64,000 nucleotides of DNA from Butyricicoccus sp. (GCA_020025755.1 JAHHRO010000003.1:11736-75735), one strand, 5' to 3'. Numbered from the stretch's first letter, positions 1 through 9,495 are shown. The notes: generated by a model not told the origin, from the letters alone. Made by a program: numbers and translations.

Positions 1-14
1 GATTTCCTGAAATT

Positions 15-1910
15 TTAATATTCCTGCTCAGCCGCATCAATGATTTCCATCAAAACAGCATAGCTTTTTTCCTCAATCAATCTGCACATAGCTTGTTCAT
101 CCATCATAAATTTTGGTGCTGTGCTATAAAACGCCTCCAAATTTTCTTTTTTTGATGAGATCGAAAGCAAAAATACGACCTGCACCTCATACACATGCCA
201 CAAGATCGGCTTTTCTAAAATTGCTACGCTGATAAAGGTATCCTCAGTCACAGGCTTATATGGATGCGGAATTGCGATATGCCGGCAAAGATCCGTCTGC
301 ATGAGATTTTCACGTTCGAGGATACATGCTTCAAAATCAGCACAAAGTCCTTTCACTTCCATCACCCTGCCGCACAGATCATGCAGCACCGCTTCTCTCG
401 TTTCTCCTGCAACATCTGTAAAAAATAGATCGGGTGAAAAATATTTGCGAATACTGCCTCCTAAATCATTTTTCAAAATACGTTCCATCTCACTGACATT
501 GTGCCGGTCAAAAAAATATTGCACCTGACATACCGGAACAGGGATCTTGACCGAAACGGGGACGGTAGAAAACACATAATCAATGTCAGAAAAATCTTTT
601 CGCGCCAGCGTCCCAATATCACATGTTTCTACACGGCTGAGATACTCTCCAAACAGTTCCCGAAACCGATATTCAAACAGCTTCGCACTCCCAACCCCTG
701 ACGCACATACGAGCAGGATACTGCGTTTGCATCTCGTCCTGCTCTTTCGCTCCAATGCAAGCGCAAAGCACAATGCCAAATATCCGATCTCCTCTTCCGG
801 AACGATCGTATCAAAATATTCCGACAACACCGTAGAGGCATGTGCTGCTACGACATATGGGAAACTATATTCTTCCTTTATTTCTTTCAGGATGGGGTTG
901 GCGATCGAAATATGATACCGCAGCCGAATGCGCAGCGACACCATATGCTGTCTCAGTGAGGTATTCAAATCAAAATCCGTATACAGCGCAAGCTGAAATT
1001 CCTGCTCCACGCGCTCGATCATTTTGTTGACCAGCTGGTTGATCTCCATATCAATGAAAACATTGCCCTCATCTCCCAGCACTCTTTTCTTCCCCAAAAA
1101 TTGAATCGCGATATATTTGATCTCTGCGATCGGGATCTTCTGGTTCAGGATACGCTCCAACTCTCCAACACAAATCTGAGCAACCTGTATATCAGCCTCC
1201 TGAAGCAGATCGCTGTTTTGTGTGCCCTCGATCGGAATAAAAAAACCTTGTTTCCACCTGAATACAGCAACTTGTATCTGTAGCACGATGCTCGCAAGCT
1301 CCATTTCATAAATGCTGTATCCGCATTCTGCAACACTTTGCACGACCAAAGCGCGAATCTGTTCATATGCTTCAAATTTTGTGCGGATCTTATGAAACCA
1401 CTGATCGTTAAATTCATAAAACATACTGCTCAGGCACAGTCGAAAAAAAAATTCCTTCCCCACAATATGCAGCCCGTGATATGGCTTGCGTTCCAGCTGC
1501 AAATGATGCTCATTCAAATACTGCTCCACTCGCCGGAGTGCAAGAGACAATGTCTTTCGAGAGATATACAGTTGGCTGCACAGATCTTCTGCCTTTACAT
1601 AGTCACTTAAAAAAAGTTGTGTCAAAATAAATTCCATTCTTTGCCTGCCCGTTTCCGGCAGTACCTTGACCATTTTATCTGCAACAAAGCTCTGATATCG
1701 CTCCTGATCCATAACCAGCAGCTGCACACCCTCCCCCCGTCGGCGAATGATCGAAGCCCCATGCTGATGCAGGATCTCTTCCAGCTGCTTTATCAAATCG
1801 CGAACCGTTCTTTGGCTGAGCTTGAGCTTTTTTGCAAGTTCTTCAAAGCCAATATACCTATCCTCTGATAGAGCCGATAACAGCACATCCAAGCGACCAT
1901 CCATCTGCAT
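15..1910 (-). CDS. PRD-domain transcriptional regulator with EIIB- and EIIA-like domains (MtlR/LicR type)
   Basis: A 631-residue PTS-controlled transcription activator. Two N-terminal helix-turn-helix segments are visible (about residues 5-45, LAKKLKLSQRTVRDLI, and 90-135, LYISRKTLSLAL). Two PRD domains follow, then a GatB-like EIIB segment with a P-loop cysteine (ILLVCASGVGSAK, about residue 400), and a C-terminal fructose/mannitol-type EIIA domain with its histidine in IAIPHPYKP. The DNA-binding N-terminus argues for an activator, not an RNA-binding antiterminator. The PRD histidines look partly lost: IAIQF in PRD1 and LALCF in PRD2 stand where a histidine usually sits. PTS genes under its control are not visible and may lie left of the window. 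The start at 1910 has GAGGG 7 nt upstream. Confidence 0.88.
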   Translation of the reverse strand: MQMDGRLDVLLSALSEDRYIGFEELAKKLKLSQRTVRDLIKQLEEILHQHGASIIRRRGEGVQLLVMDQERYQSFVADKMVKVLPETGRQRMEFILTQLFLSDYVKAEDLCSQLYISRKTLSLALRRVEQYLNEHHLQLERKPYHGLHIVGKEFFFRLCLSSMFYEFNDQWFHKIRTKFEAYEQIRALVVQSVAECGYSIYEMELASIVLQIQVAVFRWKQGFFIPIEGTQNSDLLQEADIQVAQICVGELERILNQKIPIAEIKYIAIQFLGKKRVLGDEGNVFIDMEINQLVNKMIERVEQEFQLALYTDFDLNTSLRQHMVSLRIRLRYHISIANPILKEIKEEYSFPYVVAAHASTVLSEYFDTIVPEEEIGYLALCFALALERKSRTRCKRSILLVCASGVGSAKLFEYRFRELFGEYLSRVETCDIGTLARKDFSDIDYVFSTVPVSVKIPVPVCQVQYFFDRHNVSEMERILKNDLGGSIRKYFSPDLFFTDVAGETREAVLHDLCGRVMEVKGLCADFEACILERENLMQTDLCRHIAIPHPYKPVTEDTFISVAILEKPILWHVYEVQVVFLLSISSKKENLEAFYSTAPKFMMDEQAMCRLIEEKSYAVLMEIIDAAEQEY

Positions 1911-1949
1911 ATCCCATCCCTCTTTTCCTCATGTCTTTCTGTTATGCTT

Positions 1950-1978
1950 AGTATATATTGTATACTCATACAAATCAA
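1950..1978 (-). promoter_or_regulatory. Promoter of the PRD regulator
   Basis: Read on the minus strand: TTGATT (1978-1973), 17-nt spacer, TATACT (1955-1950), 40 nt before the start codon. The -10 is one arm of an inverted repeat AGTATA-N5-TATACT (1950-1966), which could be an operator. Confidence 0.55.
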
Positions 1979-2061
1979 TCCGCCTTTTCGCCGGTATATT
2001 TCAGCAAAAAGTACACCGAAATTTCTTTTGTACAGAATTTACCCGATTTTTCCATAAAGCA

Positions 2062-2089
2062 AAGCGGCACCACAAATGGGATGCCGCTT
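2062..2089 (-). terminator. Intrinsic terminator after recQ
   Basis: An 8-bp perfect stem AAGCGGCA/TGCCGCTT with a 12-nt loop lies just beyond the recQ stop. The following T tract is broken (TTTGCTTTA), so termination may be partial. Confidence 0.55.
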
Positions 2090-2109
2090 GAAATGATCCT
2101 TTCATCATT

Positions 2110-3939
2110 TTATGTATGCCGCTTGCGCTGATATGCCGAGATGCAGTCCACGAACGCTGCCCCATATCGCTTTGCCTTATACGCTGGGATACCCGCGATC
2201 TGCTCCAGTTCCCGAATGGAGCGCGGCTGACGCTTACAGATCTCCATGAGGATCGTGTCCGACAGGATAGCGAACGCAGGCACGCCTGCGCGCGCTGCGA
2301 GCCGCGCGCACGTCTCCTGCAAGGCGGCAAACAGTCCAACGTCCGCCGGTGCTTCGGTCGTGCGCACCGGAACGGCGCGCACCCCCTTGGGTGCTTTGAC
2401 GGAAAACGGCATATGTTTTTTGATGATCTCCCCCGATCGTCCGTTCAGCTGGATGACGGGCAGATCCTCCGCCCGACAGGTGAGATACCCCTGCGCGATC
2501 AGGCAATCGAGTACATACTGAATGTGATAAGCCGAGCAGTCCTGCATGATCCCAAAGGTGGACAGCGTATCCAGACCGGATGCAGTCACCCGCTCGGTAC
2601 GCTCTCCGCGCAGGATCTCGATGAGAAACCGCTTGCCAACTGCCCGTCCGCGCTGCCCCAGCCGAAACACACAGGAAACGATCTTCTGTGCATCGAGCGT
2701 TTCATCCTTCCATGCCCAGTGCGTGCCGCAGTTCGAGCAGCCGCCGCAATAGGACGGCGCGGACTCCCCAAAATAGTGGAGCAGGCAGGCACGCAGGCAG
2801 TCCGTCGTCTGTGTATACCACCGCATGCGCCGCAGACGCTCCAGATCGCGCTCCAGAATACGCCGAGACTGTGCCTCGTCCAGATCGTCCGACAGGGCGC
2901 GGTTGTTCTCGATCAAAAACCGACACATGCGCCAGTCGGCTGGCTCATAGTAGAGGATGCAGTCCGCCTCTCTGCCGTCACGCCCCGCGCGTCCGGCTTC
3001 CTGATAATAGCTTTCCAGATCGGTCGGCATGCTGTAATGCAGCACGAACGATATATTGGGCTTGTCGATGCCCATGCCGAAGGCATTGGTCGCCACCAGA
3101 ACGCGCACGCGGTCATACAAAAAGTCCTCCTGCGCCTGCCTGCGTACCTCTGCATCCAAGCCTGCATGATACCGCGCCGCGGCAAAATTCCGCGCACGCA
3201 GCACCCCATACACATCATCCACCTGCTTGCGCGTCAGGCAGTAAACGATGCCGCTCTGTCCCTGCCGCGCGGCAAGCTCTGCCAAAAGTGCCGATCGCTT
3301 ATCCGTCGGTTGGGACACAAAAAAGCGCAGATTGGGGCGGTCAAAGCCGGAAACCAACAGGAACGGATCCTGCAAGCCGAGCAGGCGCACGATATCCTGC
3401 CGCACGCGCTCGGTCGCCGTTGCCGTAAAGGCACACACAGGCGGACGACTGGGCAGTTCCTGCAAAAACTCCGCAAGGTGCAGATAGCTGGGGCGGAAAT
3501 CCTGCCCCCACTGGGAAACGCAATGTGCTTCATCGACTGCCACGAGCGATAAGGGCAGTTTCTGACACAGGGCGCGAAAACCCTGCGTGTGCAGCCGTTC
3601 AGGCGCGGCATACAGCAGCCGATACCGCCCCTGCCGTGCCGCCTGCAAGATACGGGCGCGTTCCTCTGCACTTTGCGCGCTCGTAAGGCACGCCGCCGCG
3701 ATCCCTGCCTGCTGCAAGGTGCGCACCTGATCGTGCATAAGCGAAATGAGCGGCGACACCACAAGTGCCGTCCCCTGCCGCATGAGCGCAGGCACCTGAT
3801 AGCAGACCGACTTTCCTGCACCCGTGGGCATGACGCCCAGCACATCCTGTCCGGCGAGCAGCCGCATAACCAGCGGCTTCTGGCTCGAACGGAACGTATC
3901 ATAGCCAAAATACTGTTTGAGCACCGCTTCTGGTGTCAT
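2110..3939 (-). CDS. recQ: ATP-dependent DNA helicase RecQ
   Basis: 3'-5' DNA helicase for recombination and fork repair. Helicase motif I (MPTGAGKS) is at about residues 37-44 and the DEAH box (VAVDEAHCVSQWGQDF) at about 135. The arginine-finger region QEAGRAGRDG is present. The RQC zinc cluster (CLRACLLHYF, CGGCSNC) is at about 370-395, and an HRDC domain closes the protein, giving the full helicase-RQC-HRDC order. The longer frame starts at 3999, but the ATG at 3939 has a GGAGGG site 8-9 nt upstream and begins where RecQ proteins normally do, giving 609 residues. A terminator separates it from the upstream threonine aldolase gene, so it may depend on readthrough or a promoter not recognised here. 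Confidence 0.95.
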   Translation of the reverse strand: MTPEAVLKQYFGYDTFRSSQKPLVMRLLAGQDVLGVMPTGAGKSVCYQVPALMRQGTALVVSPLISLMHDQVRTLQQAGIAAACLTSAQSAEERARILQAARQGRYRLLYAAPERLHTQGFRALCQKLPLSLVAVDEAHCVSQWGQDFRPSYLHLAEFLQELPSRPPVCAFTATATERVRQDIVRLLGLQDPFLLVSGFDRPNLRFFVSQPTDKRSALLAELAARQGQSGIVYCLTRKQVDDVYGVLRARNFAAARYHAGLDAEVRRQAQEDFLYDRVRVLVATNAFGMGIDKPNISFVLHYSMPTDLESYYQEAGRAGRDGREADCILYYEPADWRMCRFLIENNRALSDDLDEAQSRRILERDLERLRRMRWYTQTTDCLRACLLHYFGESAPSYCGGCSNCGTHWAWKDETLDAQKIVSCVFRLGQRGRAVGKRFLIEILRGERTERVTASGLDTLSTFGIMQDCSAYHIQYVLDCLIAQGYLTCRAEDLPVIQLNGRSGEIIKKHMPFSVKAPKGVRAVPVRTTEAPADVGLFAALQETCARLAARAGVPAFAILSDTILMEICKRQPRSIRELEQIAGIPAYKAKRYGAAFVDCISAYQRKRHT

Positions 3940-3958
3940 GGCTTTTCCCTCCTTCCAT

Positions 3959-3993
3959 GAAAAAACAGCCGTCCGGTCGCTCCGAACGGCTGT
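3959..3993 (-). terminator. Intrinsic terminator after threonine aldolase gene
   Basis: Stem ACAGCCGT.CGG/CCG.ACGGCTGT (3982-3993 with 3965-3976, one mismatch), 5-nt loop, then six T on the minus strand. It sits between the aldolase stop and the recQ start. Confidence 0.85.
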
Positions 3994-4002
3994 GATCAAA
4001 CT

Positions 4003-5016
4003 TTACAGCAGCGCAAGCAGTGCATCGACATCCTCGGCGCGCGTTGCCCACGAGGTCACGAAGCGCACCACGTCATGTGTCTTGTCCCAGCTGCTGTGGA
4101 ACTCGAATGCCACTTCCTTGGTCAGTTCAAAAATCTGATCCTTGCTCAAGATGGCAAAGATCTGGTTGGTCGTCGCGGAATACGCCAGTTCATAGCCCTT
4201 CGCCCACAGACCATCTCGCAGACGCATTGCCATTGCATTGGCATAGCGTCCAAGCGTAAAATACAGGTCTCCGGTGAACAGCCCCTCGAACTGCATACCA
4301 AGCAGCCATCCCTTGGCAAGCATACCGCCCTGATTCTTGATCATATAGCGGAAATCAGGCTTCAGGGCAGGGTTCACGATCACCAGTGCCTCACCAAACA
4401 GCGCACCGTTCTTGGTGCCGCCGATGTAGAAGGCATCGCACAGGCGCGGCAGATCCGCCGGCATGAGGTCGCAGTCCTCCGCGGTCATGCCGCTTGCCAG
4501 CCGTGCGCCGTCCAGATACAGGATCAGTCCCTGCTCATCGCATACCTTGCGCAGCAGCTCCAGTTCGCGGCGCGTATAGATCGTGCCCAGCTCGGTGGAC
4601 TGCGAGATATACACCATGCGCGGCTTGACCATGTGTTCATCCGGATGGCCGCGCAGTACGGTGATGATATCCATTGGGGTCAGCTTTCCGTCCGGCTTGC
4701 GCACCGAAATGACCTTATGACCGGTCGCCTCGACCGCGCCCGTCTCATGGACGTTGATATGACCGGTCTCCGCGCAGATGACCGCCTCAAACGAGCGCAG
4801 AGCCGCCGCGATCATGATCAAATTGGTCTGCGTACCACCTACCAGAAAATGAACATCTGCCGCCGGACAGTTGAACCGCTCGCGGATCATCTCTGCCGCA
4901 TGCGCACAGTGCTCATCCTTGCCATATCCCACGACAGGGGTCAGGTTATTGACGCGCATTGCCTCCAGAATATTGGGATGTGCCCCCTCACTATAATCGT
5001 TTCTAAAATTAAGCAT
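4003..5016 (-). CDS. ltaE: Low-specificity L-threonine aldolase (PLP, beta-eliminating lyase family)
   Basis: Cytosolic fold-type I PLP enzyme that cleaves L-threonine or L-allo-threonine to glycine and acetaldehyde. The PLP lysine is in FYIGGTKNGALFGE at about residue 200, preceded by the aspartate motif LYLDGARLASG at about 170. The 337-residue length is normal. The start has AAGGAGG 9 nt upstream. It overlaps the upstream CPCC gene by 8 nt, so exoA, the CPCC gene and this gene are one transcript. Family membership is clear; preference for L- or allo-threonine cannot be read from sequence. Confidence 0.92.
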   Translation of the reverse strand: MLNFRNDYSEGAHPNILEAMRVNNLTPVVGYGKDEHCAHAAEMIRERFNCPAADVHFLVGGTQTNLIMIAAALRSFEAVICAETGHINVHETGAVEATGHKVISVRKPDGKLTPMDIITVLRGHPDEHMVKPRMVYISQSTELGTIYTRRELELLRKVCDEQGLILYLDGARLASGMTAEDCDLMPADLPRLCDAFYIGGTKNGALFGEALVIVNPALKPDFRYMIKNQGGMLAKGWLLGMQFEGLFTGDLYFTLGRYANAMAMRLRDGLWAKGYELAYSATTNQIFAILSKDQIFELTKEVAFEFHSSWDKTHDVVRFVTSWATRAEDVDALLALL

Positions 5017-5368
5017 CTTCGTTTCCTCCTTCGAGTCGCCAATTTATCCTTCCAAATGTACGAAACTCCAGCTGTGCCTGCATGAGAGACATCCCATTCT
5101 CTGCGCTTTCCTCCCATACGTCCTCCAGCGCATCATCCTGTATCCAGCCGCAGACCGGACAGACCTGCTCGGTCAGCCCCACCCGATAGACCGGAACGCT
5201 ACACACCGGACAGCACACGAGCGGCAGCCCGGTCACGGGGTCACAGCCGCAGTCCTCCTCCGGCTCCCGTGCCTCCCACACCGCGTCCAGATCGGGACGC
5301 GTAGGCAGTTCGTCCTCCTCGGGCACGCCAAAACAGGGCATGGCGAATGGGTCGAACGGGTCAATCAA
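5009..5368 (-). CDS. Small cysteine-rich CPCC-family protein
   Basis: A 119-residue acidic protein of unknown function. The cysteines cluster centrally: CGCDP, then [11 protein letters not shown], then [11 protein letters not shown], giving paired CPVC knuckles that probably bind zinc. The C-terminal part ([18 protein letters not shown]) resembles the tail typical of CPCC-type proteins. It overlaps exoA by 8 nt upstream and the aldolase gene by 8 nt downstream, so it is translationally coupled on both sides. The longest frame opens with TTG at 5368, in the overlap with the exoA stop. An internal ATG at 5341 lacks a clear ribosome binding site, so the start is uncertain. Confidence 0.75.
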   Translation of the reverse strand: MIDPFDPFAMPCFGVPEEDELPTRPDLDAVWEAREPEEDCGCDPVTGLPLVCCPVCSVPVYRVGLTEQVCPVCGWIQDDALEDVWEESAENGMSLMQAQLEFRTFGRINWRLEGGNEDA

Positions 5369-6110
5369 TCTCGATCACCACCGGACAATGGTCGCTGCCC
5401 ATCACATCAGACAGGATGCGTGCCGCCTTGACGTGCTCCATGAACCGCGCCGAAACCAGAAAATAGTCGATGCGCCAGCCTGCGTTCTTCTCGCGCGCCT
5501 TGAAGCGATAACTCCACCAAGAGTATGCGCCCTCCAGCGTCGGATAAAAATGACGGAAGGTATCCACGAAGCCTGCCCCCAACAGGGCAGTCATCTTTTC
5601 GCGCTCCTCGTCGCTGAATCCCGGATTGCGGCGGTTGGTCTTGGGATTTTTGAGGTCGATCTCCTGATGCGCCACATTGAGGTCGCCGCAGATGATGACC
5701 GGCTTTTTCTTGTCCAATTCCATCACATAGCCGCGGAACGCGTCCTCCCAAGTCATGCGGTAGTCCAGACGCGCCAGTGCATCCTGCGAATTGGGCACAT
5801 ACACCGTCACGAGATAAAACGCCGGATACTCCGCCGTAATGACGCGTCCCTCATGATCGTGCTCCTCTATCCCCAGCCCATTGGTAACGGCAAGCGGCTG
5901 CTCTTTGGAAAAGATCGCCGTGCCGGAATATCCTTTTTTCTCTGCCGAGTTCCAATACTCCCAGTAGCCCTCGATGGCAGGAGCCTGTTCGGGCTGGAGC
6001 TTGGTTTCCTGCAAACACATCATATCGGGCTGCTCCTGTGCCAGAAATTCAAAGAATCCCTTTTGCACACAGGCACGCAATCCATTTACATTCCATGAGA
6101 TCAGTTTCAT
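5361..6110 (-). CDS. exoA: Exodeoxyribonuclease III / AP endonuclease
   Basis: Mg-dependent enzyme of the endonuclease-exonuclease-phosphatase fold that cuts DNA at abasic sites in base-excision repair. Visible motifs in order: [11 protein letters not shown] at the N-terminus, LQETK at about 35, [21 protein letters not shown] at about 145, and C-terminal [12 protein letters not shown] carrying the catalytic aspartate-histidine. At 249 residues it is the usual size. An AAGGAGTGGATCT ribosome binding site precedes the ATG. It is first in a three-gene overlapping cluster and follows the aminotransferase gene by 32 nt. Confidence 0.95.
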   Translation of the reverse strand: MKLISWNVNGLRACVQKGFFEFLAQEQPDMMCLQETKLQPEQAPAIEGYWEYWNSAEKKGYSGTAIFSKEQPLAVTNGLGIEEHDHEGRVITAEYPAFYLVTVYVPNSQDALARLDYRMTWEDAFRGYVMELDKKKPVIICGDLNVAHQEIDLKNPKTNRRNPGFSDEEREKMTALLGAGFVDTFRHFYPTLEGAYSWWSYRFKAREKNAGWRIDYFLVSARFMEHVKAARILSDVMGSDHCPVVIEID

Positions 6111-6142
6111 AGATCCACTCCTTTTATTTCAAATACCATTTC

Positions 6143-7309
6143 TTAGCTGCGTAAAATATCACTCTTTGCGATGCGTTCCACCGCTTCTTCCATGCGCGCA
6201 GGCGGCACGACCAGTGCAAAGCGCACATAGCCCTCCCCCTGCTCTCCAAAACTCAGACCGGGTACGCAGATGATGCCCGTTTTTTCCATCAGTTCCAGCA
6301 CGAATGCCACGGACGAGCGGTATCCCTCCGGCAGCTTTGCCCATACGAACATACTGCCCTTGGAATCGGGCACCTCCCAGCCGATCCGGCGCAGTCCGCC
6401 GCAAAGTGCATCTCGCCGCGCCTGATACGCCTGCTGATTGCGCCGCGCGATATCCTGCGAGCCGGTCAGGGCAGCGACTGCCCCTGCCTGTGCCGCATAA
6501 AACATGCCGTAATCGATCTGCGAGCGGAACGCGCGGAACCGCTGGATCATATCGCGGCTGCCCACGACAAAGGATACACGCATCCCCGTGAGGTTATAGG
6601 TCTTGGAGAGGGAGTTGAATTCCACGCCCACTTCCCTTGCGCCCGGCACGGACAAAAACGAGATCCCCTGCGCGCCGTCCATCATGATATCCGAGTAGGC
6701 GTTATCATGGAGGATGAGGATGTCATGCGCCTTGGCAAACGCCACGAGGCGTTCATAAAACGCACGATCGACCACGGCAGTCGTGGGATTGTTCGGATAG
6801 GATACGACCATCAGCTTGGCACGGTCGGCAATCTCCTCTGGAATATCCGCAAAATCGAGCACCCAGTTTTTCTCTGCATAGAGCGGATACAGTCCGATCT
6901 CGGCTCCTGCCATCATCGGTCCAAAGGTAAAGATCGGGTATCCCGGATCGGGCGCAAGCACAAGATCCCCTGCCGCAACAAACGGAAAGGCGATATGCGC
7001 GATCCCCTCCTGCGAGCCCATAACACTCATGATCTCGTCGGATGCAAGCTGCACGCCATAGCGCACCGCATACCAGTTCTGCACCGCCTCCACGAGTGCC
7101 GCGGTATCGTTTATGGAATATTGATAGGTTTCCGGCTGCATCGCCGCCTGCGCCACCGCCTGCATGACATGCGTATCCGGTGCCAGATCGGGCGTACCGA
7201 TGGATAGATTGATCACATCCACCCCTCGCGCTGCCAGTTCCCGCTTTTTCTCATCCAGCTGATTGAATATATTGGAATCCGTCTGCTGTCCAAATTTCTG
7301 GAATCTCAT
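6143..7309 (-). CDS. Pyridoxal-phosphate aminotransferase, class I/II (LL-diaminopimelate aminotransferase-like)
   Basis: 388-residue fold-type I aminotransferase. The INLSIGTPDLAPD N-terminal segment, the PNNPTTAVVD loop and the PLP lysine motif FNSLSKTYNLTGMR (about residue 235) are typical of the aspartate/LL-DAP aminotransferase group. The frame can be extended to 7432, but the ATG at 7309 follows GGGGGACGGG and a good promoter lies at 7365-7393, so the shorter form is chosen. The substrate cannot be fixed from sequence. LL-diaminopimelate, alanine or aromatic amino acids are all possible, and no biosynthetic partner is adjacent. Confidence 0.85.
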   Translation of the reverse strand: MRFQKFGQQTDSNIFNQLDEKKRELAARGVDVINLSIGTPDLAPDTHVMQAVAQAAMQPETYQYSINDTAALVEAVQNWYAVRYGVQLASDEIMSVMGSQEGIAHIAFPFVAAGDLVLAPDPGYPIFTFGPMMAGAEIGLYPLYAEKNWVLDFADIPEEIADRAKLMVVSYPNNPTTAVVDRAFYERLVAFAKAHDILILHDNAYSDIMMDGAQGISFLSVPGAREVGVEFNSLSKTYNLTGMRVSFVVGSRDMIQRFRAFRSQIDYGMFYAAQAGAVAALTGSQDIARRNQQAYQARRDALCGGLRRIGWEVPDSKGSMFVWAKLPEGYRSSVAFVLELMEKTGIICVPGLSFGEQGEGYVRFALVVPPARMEEAVERIAKSDILRS

Positions 7310-7364
7310 ATCCCGTCCCCCTTTTCCATTCTCCAACAAAAAATCTATATGCGCATGTATCCGC

Positions 7365-7393
7365 ATTATAATACAGATCTTCTCAATATGCAA
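7365..7393 (-). promoter_or_regulatory. Promoter of the aminotransferase gene
   Basis: Minus strand TTGCAT (7393-7388), 17-nt spacer, perfect TATAAT (7370-7365), about 55 nt ahead of the ATG at 7309. Confidence 0.7.
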
Positions 7394-7441
7394 ATCGTAT
7401 TTTGACGCGTCTGCCGCAGACAGGCGGCGCAAAATACGGTA

Positions 7442-8137
7442 TCAGCGCATCATCGCGCGGTATTCTGCATAGACCGCTTCAAACCGCGCACGCATACGGT
7501 GGCTGACCGGCACGCACCTGCCAAAGCTGCACCGAATCTCATTGTCCACGATGGCATGGATATGCTGCAAATTCACCATATATCCCTGATGGCAGCGTGC
7601 GAATCCATAGGTCTCTAGCTCCTTTTCGATCGCAGCGAGCCGTCCGGGCACCTCGATCGCCTGTTCCTTCAGTTGAATGACCAGATGCCGGCTTTCAGAC
7701 TTGATATAGATGATCTCCAGCGGCTCCAGCCGATAGACCGTGCTTTTGGTATGCACACACCAACTGCGCTTCTCGATCTTATAGTGATACACGAGCCGCT
7801 CCATCTCGCGCTGGAATATCTCCTCCGTGATCGGTTTGAGAAAAAACTGTGCCGCACGCAGGGAAAAGGCACGCGTCACATGCTCAGACTGCGAGGACAT
7901 GAGGATCAGATCTGCCTTGGGCTGGCAGGCGCGAACGATCCGCGCGATTTCCAGCCCGTCTTTATCCGTGATCTCCAGATCCAGCAGAACAAAGTCGAAC
8001 CGCTGCCCCTTGCGCAGGGCACGGAGCAGGGACTTGGCAGAAAGATAGTGCAGCTGCTCAAGGTCGGGCAGCTTCTCTACATATCCGCTCAGTTCTTTTA
8101 GTTGTTCTGTATCCTGTGCGCAAATCGCTATAATCAT
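7442..8137 (-). CDS. LytTR-family response regulator (partner of the adjacent AgrC-like kinase)
   Basis: 231-residue DNA-binding response regulator. The N-terminal receiver has the phospho-aspartate in DFVLLDLEITDKDG (about residue 55), the SSQSEH switch and the KPI lysine. The C-terminal half is a LytTR domain (VHTKSTVYRLEPLEIIYIKSE fold start, GFARCHQGYMVNLQHI). The frame extends further upstream, but the ATG at 8137 has AGGAG upstream and starts with the canonical MIIAICAQD. It begins 19 nt after the kinase stop, so the two form an operon transcribed from the promoter at 9467-9495. Target promoters are unknown. Confidence 0.9.
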   Translation of the reverse strand: MIIAICAQDTEQLKELSGYVEKLPDLEQLHYLSAKSLLRALRKGQRFDFVLLDLEITDKDGLEIARIVRACQPKADLILMSSQSEHVTRAFSLRAAQFFLKPITEEIFQREMERLVYHYKIEKRSWCVHTKSTVYRLEPLEIIYIKSESRHLVIQLKEQAIEVPGRLAAIEKELETYGFARCHQGYMVNLQHIHAIVDNEIRCSFGRCVPVSHRMRARFEAVYAEYRAMMR

Positions 8138-8156
8138 AAAAACTCTGCTCCTATGT

Positions 8157-9437
8157 TTACTTGGTGCGTGCGTTTGCTCCGCCCTGCAGCAGTGCCTGTA
8201 AGGAAAACACCTCATCCTTGAGGCTCCAAACCAGCTGCCCCCGATACTTGGCAGCGATGCGCTGCATTTCCGGAATCCCATATCCATGAAATTCTGCATC
8301 CGGCTTCTGCGTTACCAGCCGCCCTTTTTTCTGCACCACCGGACGGATGGTGGGGTTCTGCACGCGCAGGGACAGCATCATCCCCTGCTCAGATGCCCAA
8401 ATGGCGATGCGGGGCGCAGGATATCCCTCACATCCTTCAATGGCATTGTCGAGCGCAGTCGCGAGCAGCATGGCAACATCCATGGGGTCGATCCCTGTGA
8501 GCGTCAGCGGTGGGAGCTGGACCTCAAAGGGGATCTCTGGCGCATCCGCGCGCTTTGCCGTAATGACGGCATCCAAAAGCGGATTGCCCGTATCGATGAA
8601 GTTTGCAGGCTTGAGCTTGCCCAAAAATGAACTTAAATAGGCATCGAGCTTTTCATATTCCTGATGCTTCAGATAATACTGCGCGCCGATAATAAAATTC
8701 TTGAGGTCATGCCGCAGCTTATGCACATCGCGGTCATAGTTATAGAAGGCGGTATAATGCGCGAGCTGATCGGCATTGTGTTTTTCGAGGAATTCCAGCC
8801 TTGTCCGCTCCTCCTGCACGCGCATCTGATCGCGAATGAGTCCGATGCACAGACCGATGCAGAACAGCACCAGAAACAGCGTCATGATCGTTGCAGGCAT
8901 ATAGAGATTATCCATCAGCGTGGCAAACATCTGAAGTGCCATGATGGACAGACAGAATGCGATCAAAAAAATACTGGTATAGATGCTCTGCGGATGGGCG
9001 CGATACAGCACGATCCCCCGGCATACGATGACGGCAACGATGAACTGGATCATACTTGCCCCAAGCACCATCCATGGATATGTCTGCGGATCAAAAGCCT
9101 CATATCGGATCACCGGAGCCAACGTTTGCTGTGCAGCAAGGAGTACGATCCCCTGTGCGCAGATGTTGCAGCAAAATGCAAAAGCAGCTGCGAGGACGCG
9201 GTTGATCATCTCGGTCTGATAAGAAAAGGTCACGATCAGCATGGCGATCAGGTGCACCAGATGATCCTGTGCCACCAAGTCTGCATATATGCTTTTCCAA
9301 ACCATGAACACGAAAAACAAGGCAGCGAGCAGCCCCTGTGTGCGCTTTGGGTAGGGCACAGCCTCAAAGGCTGTTTTTAAGAACAGATGTACCGTTACGA
9401 GTTCTGTACTTACTTTGATGATATATGCCAATCCCAT
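8157..9437 (-). CDS. AgrC-like sensor histidine kinase (GHKL family)
   Basis: 426-residue membrane kinase. Residues 1 to about 200 hold six or seven hydrophobic segments. A short coiled region then leads to the quorum-sensing-kinase H-box HKLRHDLKNF (about 240) and a GHKL ATPase with the N-box LDNAIEGCE and the G-box GYGIPEMQRIA. This is the architecture of AgrC-type kinases that sense peptides, but no agrB and no convincing AgrD-like peptide gene is next to it, so the signal is unknown. Its operon partner is the LytTR regulator directly downstream. The ribosome binding site is AAGAGGAG. Confidence 0.92.
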   Translation of the reverse strand: MGLAYIIKVSTELVTVHLFLKTAFEAVPYPKRTQGLLAALFFVFMVWKSIYADLVAQDHLVHLIAMLIVTFSYQTEMINRVLAAAFAFCCNICAQGIVLLAAQQTLAPVIRYEAFDPQTYPWMVLGASMIQFIVAVIVCRGIVLYRAHPQSIYTSIFLIAFCLSIMALQMFATLMDNLYMPATIMTLFLVLFCIGLCIGLIRDQMRVQEERTRLEFLEKHNADQLAHYTAFYNYDRDVHKLRHDLKNFIIGAQYYLKHQEYEKLDAYLSSFLGKLKPANFIDTGNPLLDAVITAKRADAPEIPFEVQLPPLTLTGIDPMDVAMLLATALDNAIEGCEGYPAPRIAIWASEQGMMLSLRVQNPTIRPVVQKKGRLVTQKPDAEFHGYGIPEMQRIAAKYRGQLVWSLKDEVFSLQALLQGGANARTK

Positions 9438-9466
9438 AGTGACTCCTCTTATAAAAGAATAGTTAT

Positions 9467-9495
9467 ATTATATCGTCCCTGCGCAATTTCGTCAA
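9467..9495 (-). promoter_or_regulatory. Promoter of the kinase/LytTR operon
   Basis: Minus strand TTGACG (9495-9490), 17-nt spacer, perfect TATAAT (9472-9467), about 30 nt ahead of the kinase ATG. Confidence 0.85.

Noticed and set aside
2116..3552. 478-codon plus-strand open frame across recQ
   Set aside because: Antisense to recQ, low-complexity composition, no start signals.
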